Positions 1 through 6,129 of a stretch of DNA of 42,126 bases are shown piece after piece. Every line of letters starts with the position of its first letter. Within the stretch, counting starts at the first letter, position 1. The notes beneath the pieces were generated by a model, which was not told where the DNA came from, did no database searches, and worked only from the letters and a program-made list of their open reading frames with translations. The DNA lies in assembly GCA_021299175.1 (NCBI GenBank), contig JAJTFY010000042.1:1-42126 (forward strand), written 5' to 3'. This DNA is from Chitinophagaceae bacterium (lineage in GTDB: Bacteria > Bacteroidota > Bacteroidia > Chitinophagales > Chitinophagaceae). The position numbers and the translations under genes were made by a program.

Positions 1-2
1 AA

Positions 3-548
3 AAGGTTCATTCCATCTCGGTTTTGGTTGGTGCAATCCCTGGAGCTCTACCTTGTTTGATAGGATGGGCGGCAGGTGATGCAGACCTGGGCGTTGGCGG
101 ATGGATCCTGTTCTCCTTGCAGTTCTTCTGGCAATTTCCCCATTTTTGGGCCATTGCCTGGGTAGCACATGAGGATTATACAAGAGCCGGATTCAGGATG
201 TTGCCTTCCAGGGGCGGACCCACCAAATATGCAGCGGTACAGGCAATATTATACTCAGTACTGTTGCTGCCGATTGGGGTTTTGCCGATGGTGTTTGGAA
301 TGTCTGGTATGGTGAGCATGGTCATCGTTACATTGGCCAACCTTGTAATGGTTTGGCAATGCATACGATTGTTCCGTGAGATGGATGTGAAAGCAGCCCG
401 CAGGGTCATGTTCACTTCCTACATTTATCTTCCGGTGGTATTGTTGGCATTGCTGGCAGACAAGCGACCCGTCCAAGACCAGACCAGTGTGAGGATTGAA
501 AAAGTGATGTTGTTGAACAAGATTCATTTTACTGATCGTAAATCATAG
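3..548 (+). CDS. ctaB: Heme O synthase (protoheme IX farnesyltransferase), 5'-truncated
   Basis: This is the C-terminal 181 residues of a UbiA-type prenyltransferase; its start lies before the window and the frame is open from base 3. CtaB adds a farnesyl group to heme B in the inner membrane, giving heme O for heme-copper oxidases. Family motifs seen are VGAIPGALPCLIGWAA near the visible N-terminus and FFWQFPHFWAIAW, followed by YTRAGFRMLP. Several hydrophobic helices fill the rest, and the tail after LLALLADKRP is polar. Its stop is 7 bases before the next gene, an oxidase subunit III, which fits the usual Bacteroidota oxidase operon. A TTG at 24 is an internal Leu codon and not the start. 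Confidence 0.93.
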   Translation, partial: KVHSISVLVGAIPGALPCLIGWAAGDADLGVGGWILFSLQFFWQFPHFWAIAWVAHEDYTRAGFRMLPSRGGPTKYAAVQAILYSVLLLPIGVLPMVFGMSGMVSMVIVTLANLVMVWQCIRLFREMDVKAARRVMFTSYIYLPVVLLALLADKRPVQDQTSVRIEKVMLLNKIHFTDRKS

Positions 549-555
549 TTATACC

Positions 556-1131
556 ATGAGTCAGGTAATAAGCGAGCAGAAAAGAAAAATTCACCCCCAT
601 AAGTTTACCTTATGGGTAGCGATAGGCAGTATTTTGATGATGTTTGCAGGGTTGACCTCTGCTTACATTGTAAAAAGAAGCCAGGCCAGTTGGTTGATGA
701 TAGAAATACCCATGATGTTTTGGTATTCAACAGTCACCATTCTGGTCAGTAGCGCTACAGTGCAGCTTGCATTGAAAGCGTTGAAAAAGAGGGAAATGAT
801 CAACTACAAGCGTTTGCTTGTGGTAACAGCGGTGTTGGGAGTTCTTTTTGTTGTATTGCAGGTAGCAGGATTCAGTCAGTTTGCTGCACAGGATATCCGC
901 CTCGTTGGGGCAGGCTCCAATGCATCTTACTCTTTCCTGTTGGTCATTTCCTGTTTGCACGCTATTCACGTGCTGGGCGGGGTAGTGGCATTGGTTGTGA
1001 TTGCCATCCGGGCGCTGAACAGCTCTACAAGGAGCTACAGCACAGTACCGCTTGAAATCGCAGCAACGTATTGGCATTTTGTAGATGCTTTATGGATCTA
1101 CTTATTTATATTTTTCACCTGGATGAAATAA
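556..1131 (+). CDS. Cytochrome c oxidase subunit III family protein (first copy)
   Basis: A 191-aa integral membrane protein with about five hydrophobic helices. It matches the COX3 family: HAIHVLGGVVAL in the middle, and the C-terminal signature ATYWHFVDALWIYLFIFF, in which the WHFVD segment is typical. Subunit III is a non-catalytic structural subunit that stabilises the oxidase core. Bacteroidota oxidase operons usually carry two diverged COX3-type genes in tandem, a short one like this and a longer one, so this is not a recent duplication. The ATG start follows ctaB by 7 bases, and the next gene begins 35 bases after the stop. Confidence 0.9.
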   Translation: MSQVISEQKRKIHPHKFTLWVAIGSILMMFAGLTSAYIVKRSQASWLMIEIPMMFWYSTVTILVSSATVQLALKALKKREMINYKRLLVVTAVLGVLFVVLQVAGFSQFAAQDIRLVGAGSNASYSFLLVISCLHAIHVLGGVVALVVIAIRALNSSTRSYSTVPLEIAATYWHFVDALWIYLFIFFTWMK

Positions 1132-1166
1132 GTCCTGGTGAGTTGAACCTTTAAACAAGCAATAGC

Positions 1167-1753
1167 ATGGCAACAGCCCAAGCACACACGGAAACCAAAT
1201 GGTGGAGTGGTGGCAAAAGCCCCTTCAACGTTGAGTACGGAAAACTGATGATGTGGTATTTCCTGATGAGTGACGCGTTCACTTTCGGGGCCTTCCTCAT
1301 CTCTTACGGAACCATTCGTTTCAGCCAGAACTACTGGCCAGATCCCAATGAGGTTTTCAATGCATTTCCTCTTGCAGGACACGCAAATCTTCCGCTGGCC
1401 TTCATGAGTTTGATGACTTTCATCCTCATTGTAAGTTCGGTAACCATGGTGCTTGCCGTACACGCTGGCCATAACACCCCTGGGGTCCTGCCGCCGATGT
1501 TGCTGCACACGACGGACACCATGTGGGTACACCCGGACCGGTTGCTTTTGGTGGTTACTTCTTTGGCATCACTGGTTTCCATGGTTTTCACGTAGCTTCT
1601 GGAGTGGGCATCAATATTGTGATGTTGATCATGGCCATCAATGGAACCTTTGAAAGGAAGGGCCACTACTGGATGATTGAAAAGGCTGGTCTTTACTGGC
1701 ATTTCGTAGACCTGGTATGGGTATTTGTATTCCTTTGCTTCTATCTCATCTAA
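1167..1753 (+). pseudogene. Cytochrome c oxidase subunit III (second copy), internally deleted and frameshifted
   Basis: The first part (from ATG 1167) carries clear COX3 sequence: FNVEYGKLMMWYFLMSDAF, then SLMTFILIVSSVTMVLAVHAGH ending near 1472. After that the frame turns to non-family sequence and stops at 1595. The family resumes in the next frame, from about 1475 (HPWGPAAD) through GPVAFGGYFFGITGFHGFHV to LYWHFVDLVWVFVFLCFYLI, with its stop at 1753. Homologues normally have a further 30 or so residues at the junction, containing a GG-x-FFLG-x-Q-x-x-EW helix, and these are absent. So about 100 bases appear lost, not in a multiple of three. Either the gene is inactivated or the assembly dropped a segment. 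Flanking oxidase genes look intact. Confidence 0.82.
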
Positions 1754-1774
1754 TCAACAGTTAAAGAAATTCAT

Positions 1775-2188
1775 ATGGAACACGCAGTACAGGAAATATC
1801 ATTTCACCATGAACCCGGTGGAAAAGAGGTTGTCAGCAAGATCATCAGAACAACGGTAATCTTGTCCGTTATCACCATCATTGAACTTGGAATGGGTCTG
1901 GGCATGTATGCCATACCCATGGCCGCCGGTTTGAAATTGTTTTTGAAAGGGGTGATTGTTATCCTTTCCCTTGCAAAGGCATTTTATATTGTTGGTGTAT
2001 TCATGCACCTTGGAGAAGAGGTAAAGAACCTGATCATGACCATCGTGGTTCCTTTGTTGCTCTTCATCTGGTTCATTGCAGCCTTCTTGTATGAGGGCAA
2101 TTCCTGGAAAAACCTCAGGAATACCTACAACCCAAAACAAGCTGTTTCTGCTCCTGCCGCACCTCACGAAGCCGGCGAGCACCATTGA
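1775..2188 (+). CDS. Cytochrome c oxidase subunit IV (prokaryotic COX4 type)
   Basis: A 137-aa membrane protein with three predicted helices (about residues 27-50, 56-78 and 86-106), matching the bacterial COX4 family of caa3/aa3-type oxidases. The segment LSLAKAFYIVGVFMHLGEE is characteristic, with the helix 2 Lys and the FMHL motif. The tail is Pro/Ala/His-rich. It is a small accessory subunit thought to help assembly or stability of the oxidase. It lies 21 bases after the broken subunit III gene and is followed by a strong terminator hairpin, so it appears to close the subunit part of the operon. Confidence 0.88.
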   Translation: MEHAVQEISFHHEPGGKEVVSKIIRTTVILSVITIIELGMGLGMYAIPMAAGLKLFLKGVIVILSLAKAFYIVGVFMHLGEEVKNLIMTIVVPLLLFIWFIAAFLYEGNSWKNLRNTYNPKQAVSAPAAPHEAGEHH

Positions 2189-2210
2189 TATTGAACATTA
2201 AAAATCAAAA

Positions 2211-2247
2211 AGCATCGTTCCGGCTACAACCGAATGGTGCTTTTTTT
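2211..2247 (+). terminator. Rho-independent terminator after the oxidase subunit genes
   Basis: An inverted repeat pairs AGCATCGTTCCGG (2211-2223) with CCGAATGGTGCT (2230-2241) across a six-base loop, with one bulged C and two G-T wobbles. It is followed by seven Ts (2241-2247). The A-rich run just upstream means it could also act on the other strand. It sits 22 bases after the COX4 stop and 18 bases before the SCO start, so the SCO-DUF420 pair is either read through it or has its own promoter. Confidence 0.8.
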
Positions 2248-2265
2248 GTTTCTATTTATACATAG

Positions 2266-2964
2266 ATGAAAAAGACAACCCTTCTTGCCCTTTTGATGGT
2301 TACACTGTTGCCGATTGCCAGTTATTTGTACGTCAGCAGCCTGAGCAAGGACGCCATCAAAATGCCCCGCCGTTATTTTTATGATACCGTTGTAGTAAAA
2401 ATGGAGAAAGGAAAAAAAGTCAATGATACGGTCTGGCACAAGGTGAAACCATTTAAGCTCAAGAACCAGTTTGGAAAAGAAGTGGGTCTTGAAGACTGGG
2501 GCGGTAAAATCATCATTGCAGATTTCTTTTTTACCTCCTGCCCATCGATTTGCCCCAAGCTTACCCGCAACATGAAAAAATTGCAGACGGCATTCAAAAA
2601 AACCGATTCCCTGGTAAGGTTTGTATCCTTTACCGTTGATCCAGTCCGCGATACCGTTCAGGCCCTGAAAGCCTATGGCGATAAATTTGGCATCGACCAT
2701 GATACCTGGTTCATGCTTACGGGCGATAGAAATGAGTTGTATGATATTGCACTGAATGAGTTCAAGGCTTCCATCGCCTCCAATGGCAATATTGACACTG
2801 GCTTCATCCATACCGACCGGTTCTTTCTTTTGGACCGCGACAGGGTGGTAAGGGGATGGTACAACGGACTGGACAGTGTCAACCTCGATAAGCTCATCAA
2901 GGATGTGGTGCTCCTGAACATGGAGCGTGATAAGAAGAAAAAAAGAAATCTCTTCAGAAAATAA
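2266..2964 (+). CDS. SCO1/SenC family copper chaperone for cytochrome oxidase
   Basis: A 232-aa protein with an N-terminal membrane anchor (residues 4-26) and a thioredoxin-like SCO domain facing the periplasm. The Cu ligands are all visible: the CxxxC pair C92 and C96 in TSCPSICPKL, and H182 in GFIHTDRFFLLD. SCO proteins deliver or reduce copper at the CuA site of subunit II. Position directly after the oxidase subunits supports that role. Length is normal for the family and the start is a good ATG 18 bases after the terminator. DUF420 follows after an 18-base gap. Confidence 0.93.
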   Translation: MKKTTLLALLMVTLLPIASYLYVSSLSKDAIKMPRRYFYDTVVVKMEKGKKVNDTVWHKVKPFKLKNQFGKEVGLEDWGGKIIIADFFFTSCPSICPKLTRNMKKLQTAFKKTDSLVRFVSFTVDPVRDTVQALKAYGDKFGIDHDTWFMLTGDRNELYDIALNEFKASIASNGNIDTGFIHTDRFFLLDRDRVVRGWYNGLDSVNLDKLIKDVVLLNMERDKKKKRNLFRK

Positions 2965-2982
2965 AATTCAAAAACCAGAAAC

Positions 2983-3525
2983 ATGTTACCTGCAAGCATT
3001 CAAAAAAACGACAAGAGAGCCAGTTTGCTGATCATTCTATTTTCAATCATCGTTTTTGTAGCGGTTGTATTCCTCTCTAAAATCAAACTCGAGTTGGATT
3101 TGCCGTTCAACGTGCATTTGTTTGCACAAGTGAATGCAGCCATCAATACTGCTGTATCTTTTTTGTTGTTGGTAGGGCTTCTGGCAGTGAAGCGTGGTCG
3201 CTATGCTTTGCACAAAAAAGTGATGATGACCTCCATGGTCCTTTCACTCCTTTTCCTGGTTTCCTATATTTGTCATCACCTCTTATCGGATTCAACCGTA
3301 TTCGGTGGTGAAGGAACCATCCGTTATGTCTATTATTTTATCCTGATCACCCATATCATTCTTGCGGCCATCATTCTTCCCTTTATCCTCTTTACTTCCT
3401 ACAGGGCATTGGTGGCAGAATGGCCTGCACACAAGAAACTGGCAAGAATTACCTGGCCCATCTGGTTTTATGTATCAGTAACAGGAGTGATTGTATATCT
3501 CTTGATTAGTCCTTACTACGTTTAG
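2983..3525 (+). CDS. DUF420 family membrane protein (oxidase assembly, CtaM-like)
   Basis: A 180-aa protein with five predicted membrane helices. It carries several helix-associated His residues typical of DUF420: VHLFAQVNAAIN, YALHKKVMMTSM, YICHHLLSD and ITHIILA. DUF420 includes Staphylococcus CtaM, needed for heme-copper oxidase assembly or function. Genomic position after SCO in a cta-type operon agrees with such a role, but the exact biochemical job is unsettled. It converges on the alkyltransferase-like gene with only nine bases between stop codons. Confidence 0.88.
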   Translation: MLPASIQKNDKRASLLIILFSIIVFVAVVFLSKIKLELDLPFNVHLFAQVNAAINTAVSFLLLVGLLAVKRGRYALHKKVMMTSMVLSLLFLVSYICHHLLSDSTVFGGEGTIRYVYYFILITHIILAAIILPFILFTSYRALVAEWPAHKKLARITWPIWFYVSVTGVIVYLLISPYYV

Positions 3526-3534
3526 GGCTTTTCT

Positions 3535-3903
3535 CTACAACTCTTTTTCTGGATCCCAGTAGCGCTCCGTGAATTCAACAACCTTGTCGTTGACCACGGC
3601 TACGCCGTCTTTTTCAAGGAGCTCTTGCATCAGTGTTGGGGTTTGGAAATGATTTTTTCCTGTGAGCATTCCATTGCGGTTCACCACCCTTTGCGCGGGA
3701 ATGGGTGGATGGAGACCGTGTGAGGCATTCATGGCCCAGCCAACCATCCTTGATGAAAGCCCCGATCCAAGGTATTTGGCAATGGCACCATAGTTGGTTA
3801 CACGTCCTTTGGGAATCTGTCGAACAACATCAAAAACGTCTTCAAAAAAATTTCTTTGAGATGGAGGAAGAGAGGCGTTCTTAGTAGGCAGATTTTTTTT
3901 CAT
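3535..3903 (-). CDS. Alkyltransferase-like (MGMT fold) protein lacking the acceptor cysteine
   Basis: A 122-aa protein made only of the winged-helix C-terminal domain of O6-alkylguanine-DNA alkyltransferase. Seen are FEDVFDVVRQIPKGRVTNYG, the AIAKYLG helix, the DNA-binding segment SSRMVGWAMNAS and the active loop PAQRVVNRNG. The family acceptor motif PCHR is here PAQR, with Ala at residue 70 in place of Cys, so it cannot transfer an alkyl group. Such ATL proteins bind alkylated guanine and hand it to nucleotide excision repair. It is last of three overlapping genes; its start lies 23 bases inside the DUF5522 gene, implying translational coupling. Confidence 0.88.
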   Translation of the reverse strand: MKKNLPTKNASLPPSQRNFFEDVFDVVRQIPKGRVTNYGAIAKYLGSGLSSRMVGWAMNASHGLHPPIPAQRVVNRNGMLTGKNHFQTPTLMQELLEKDGVAVVNDKVVEFTERYWDPEKEL

Positions 3904-4084
3904 GCTCCATCCGATTTCTCAGCTCGGTTCTTTTAGGCTCTGGAACGTTGATATGGTCGTAAGGGCAGTTGAGGCAACCGTTTCCACAACAATTTCCGTT
4001 GTCCAGGTGGTATTTGGCAGTGAGTACCATATACCCTTGCTCATTGTAGTAAAAATGCTCACCCTCTATCAGTTTCTTTTTCAT
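3881..4084 (-). CDS. DUF5522 small cysteine-rich protein
   Basis: A 67-aa protein with a compact Cys cluster NCCGNGCLNCPYDH (C32, C33, C37, C40) preceded by an aromatic, acidic N-terminus (EGEHFYYNEQGYMVLTAKYHL). This matches the small DUF5522 family common in Bacteroidota; the cysteines suggest a bound metal, which is inference. Function is unknown. It overlaps trmB upstream by 26 bases and the alkyltransferase-like gene downstream by 23 bases, so the three genes form a tightly coupled operon. That packing supports it being a real gene despite its size. Confidence 0.82.
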   Translation of the reverse strand: MKKKLIEGEHFYYNEQGYMVLTAKYHLDNGNCCGNGCLNCPYDHINVPEPKRTELRNRMEHEKKSAY

Positions 4085-4805
4085 CCTTCAATACTTCAAT
4101 TAACGCAGTTTCAATTTCTCTTACCATTGTTGAAAGACGTTCATCCATTGTTGGGTCCAACTGACCAGGAATTGCAAACTTCAGGTAATGAATCCTTTTG
4201 CTTTTTGCAATATCAAGGCCTTCGTAGTGTGTTTTGATCAGCAGCTCTTGGTTTTGTTTAAGATCTCTGCTGATATCATCACTTTCTTCCAACAAAGTCA
4301 ATCCGTAAAGTTCAATCACCAGTTTTGTGAATTGAAACAGTACCGGAGAGTCCGTCTTTAGATTGATATAACCACCGGGCTTGAGTATTTGTTGATATTT
4401 TCTAAGAAATTCAGGATGTGTCAACCTGCGGTTGGATTTTGAGATGCGCAATTGAGGATCAGGAAAGGGAAGCCAGATCTCATCCACCTCGCCTGCTGCG
4501 AAATAATTGTTGATCATGCCAATCTGCGAACGGATGAACGCAACATTTTTCATTCCTGCTTGCAAAGATTTTTTTGCTCCCACCCAGATGCGGTTTCCCT
4601 TTACATCGACACCAATCAGGTTTTTGTTCGGATAGAGTGTTGCCAAACCAATTGAGTATTCTCCTTTACCACAGGCCAATTCAAGGATGATGGGGTTGGT
4701 ATTGTTGAACCTTTCATGCCATTTGCCTGCAGTATTTTCCGGATACTGCAATACATGATCGAAGGTGGCAATTTCAGCAAAGCGAATCAGTTTTTTTTGT
4801 CCCAT
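4059..4805 (-). CDS. trmB: tRNA (guanine-N7-)-methyltransferase
   Basis: A 248-aa Rossmann-fold methyltransferase that forms m7G46 in tRNA using SAM. Visible motifs are the SAM-binding LELACGKGEYSIGLA, the acidic segment NLIGVDVKGNRIWVGAK, the family signature DEIWLPFPDPQ (usually FPDPW) followed by NRRLTHPEFL, and LKPGGYINLKTDS. I chose the ATG at 4805 (MGQKKLIRFAEI) because the longer frame begins with TTG at 4817. It is first of an overlapping three-gene operon on this strand. The C-terminus runs a little past the usual domain end. Confidence 0.93.
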   Translation of the reverse strand: MGQKKLIRFAEIATFDHVLQYPENTAGKWHERFNNTNPIILELACGKGEYSIGLATLYPNKNLIGVDVKGNRIWVGAKKSLQAGMKNVAFIRSQIGMINNYFAAGEVDEIWLPFPDPQLRISKSNRRLTHPEFLRKYQQILKPGGYINLKTDSPVLFQFTKLVIELYGLTLLEESDDISRDLKQNQELLIKTHYEGLDIAKSKRIHYLKFAIPGQLDPTMDERLSTMVREIETALIEVLKDEKETDRG

Positions 4806-5023
4806 AACAGGCTGCAAAGGTAAAACAGCTTTGCATCAATCGCATGTACTTCTTTCTCACAATTGGTGAAACCACCGGTATTTGCTGTGAATAATCTCCG
4901 CATTTCATGTTGATTATCCCTTTACAAGCTTTTGGAGCCAAGCTAGTTTTACAGGGCAATAATAAATACATGTTGCTGGCGCGATACCCCGGGCCTATTT
5001 TAAAAAACAATAAAATCAATTGT

Positions 5024-5335
5024 ATGAAAAAACTGATCTTATCAGCAGCAATGATGTTTGCAGCATTTCTGACACAGGCAGCTGTTGGCAAACAAATCGA
5101 AGAAGTAAAATTCAAGTCAGGTGAAGAAAAAGTGAGCACTGTACATTGGGGCGATGAAGGATCTCCTGAAAAAGAGACATTGTGCACGATAACGATGAAA
5201 GGAAGAATTGATCTTGGGCCTATTGAGGCAGAAGTGAGTTGCACAACTTCTGCAACCAGCTGCGAAACGGCAACCGTAAGCGCCATCAACTGCCTTTCGG
5301 CAGCGATGAAGACGGTGCGCATGGTGATTATGTAA
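5024..5335 (+). CDS. Small secreted cysteine-containing protein, unknown function
   Basis: A 103-aa protein with a clear Sec signal peptide (residues 1 to about 22, MKKLILSAAMMFAAFLTQAA). The mature part carries four cysteines (C54, C73, C80, C90), three of them in a Ser/Thr-rich C-terminal stretch (VSCTTSATSCETATVSAINC). I do not recognise a family. The frame is open further upstream from 4907, but the residues before 5024 look like read-through. It lies 46 bases before a GLPGLI gene and a barrel gene in the same direction, so it is probably co-transcribed and may be a cargo or partner of that pair. Confidence 0.68.
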   Translation: MKKLILSAAMMFAAFLTQAAVGKQIEEVKFKSGEEKVSTVHWGDEGSPEKETLCTITMKGRIDLGPIEAEVSCTTSATSCETATVSAINCLSAAMKTVRMVIM

Positions 5336-5381
5336 ACCAGTCCAGGGGTATTGCGCCATTTTTCACTTTAAATACATTACC

Positions 5382-6128
5382 ATGAAAATATACTTATTGA
5401 TATGCTGTGTTGCCATGTTGGGCATTGCACAGGCACAGACAACAACCATGTTCGTATACGAAGGAAAATTCAACAGCAGTTTCGGTAGGGCAGAGAATTT
5501 CAGACAATTCAAGGGAACCTTGATTGTATCAGGCGACAGGTCTATGTTTACCATGAAAGAGTCTGGTGTGCAACTTGCCTCTGTTCAGGGAAACAATATT
5601 GACCTCAGGCCAGACAGCATGTTTACTGTTTTCAAAGATGTTGAATCCAATTCATTGTTGTTTGAGTTTTCTGATTTGAATCAGCGAACCCATCTGTTTG
5701 CAGATACATTGTTTCCTATGGATTGGAAAACCAGCGAAGAACAAAGATCGATCGGGGGCATCCCATGCCGCAAGGCAGTGACGCAGTTTAAGGGAAGGGG
5801 ATACACGGCCTGGTATGCCCCCACGATCACCATTCCAGATGGGCCTTGGAAACTGGGAGGCTTGCCCGGTTTGATCCTGGAAGCCTATGACGATGAAGAC
5901 AATTGGCACATGACCTTTGTTTCAAAGCAGGAAGTATCTGGATTTGACCAGGATCATTTTTTGGCAGTCATGAAAAAGGGAACAGAAGGGTTTCCTGCAT
6001 TTGCAGCGCAGGTCAAAAAAATATTCAGCAGGTTGGCAACATCTTTGGGTGCGCAATCATCTGCGAACTGTGTTGATTGTCAAACCAAATCTGTGATAAA
6101 ATTCCATTCCTGGGAAAAGATCGATTGA
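5382..6128 (+). CDS. GLPGLI family secreted protein
   Basis: A 248-aa protein with a signal peptide (residues 1-19, ending AQAQ). The family motif is visible in full: IPDGPWKLGGLPGLILEAYDDE around residues 152-173, preceded by AWYAPTI. The GLPGLI family is specific to Bacteroidota and its biochemical role is unknown; members often sit next to a TonB-type outer-membrane receptor. Here the barrel gene starts one base after this stop, so the two are surely co-translated. Two late cysteines (NCVDCQ) could form a disulfide. Confidence 0.92.
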   Translation: MKIYLLICCVAMLGIAQAQTTTMFVYEGKFNSSFGRAENFRQFKGTLIVSGDRSMFTMKESGVQLASVQGNNIDLRPDSMFTVFKDVESNSLLFEFSDLNQRTHLFADTLFPMDWKTSEEQRSIGGIPCRKAVTQFKGRGYTAWYAPTITIPDGPWKLGGLPGLILEAYDDEDNWHMTFVSKQEVSGFDQDHFLAVMKKGTEGFPAFAAQVKKIFSRLATSLGAQSSANCVDCQTKSVIKFHSWEKID

Positions 6129-6129
6129 A

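Noticed and set aside
556-1753. Tandem COX3 genes as a recent duplication
   Set aside because: The two are strongly diverged and this two-gene arrangement is normal in Bacteroidota oxidase operons.
2224-2811. Long minus-strand frame of 195 codons under the SCO gene
   Set aside because: It has no recognisable domain and lies wholly over a well-supported gene; a mirror of the coding strand.
5236-5335. Ser/Thr/Cys-rich tail resembling a lanthipeptide core
   Set aside because: The protein has a Sec signal peptide and not a lanthipeptide leader, and no dehydratase, cyclase or dedicated peptidase gene is nearby. Disulfides are more likely.
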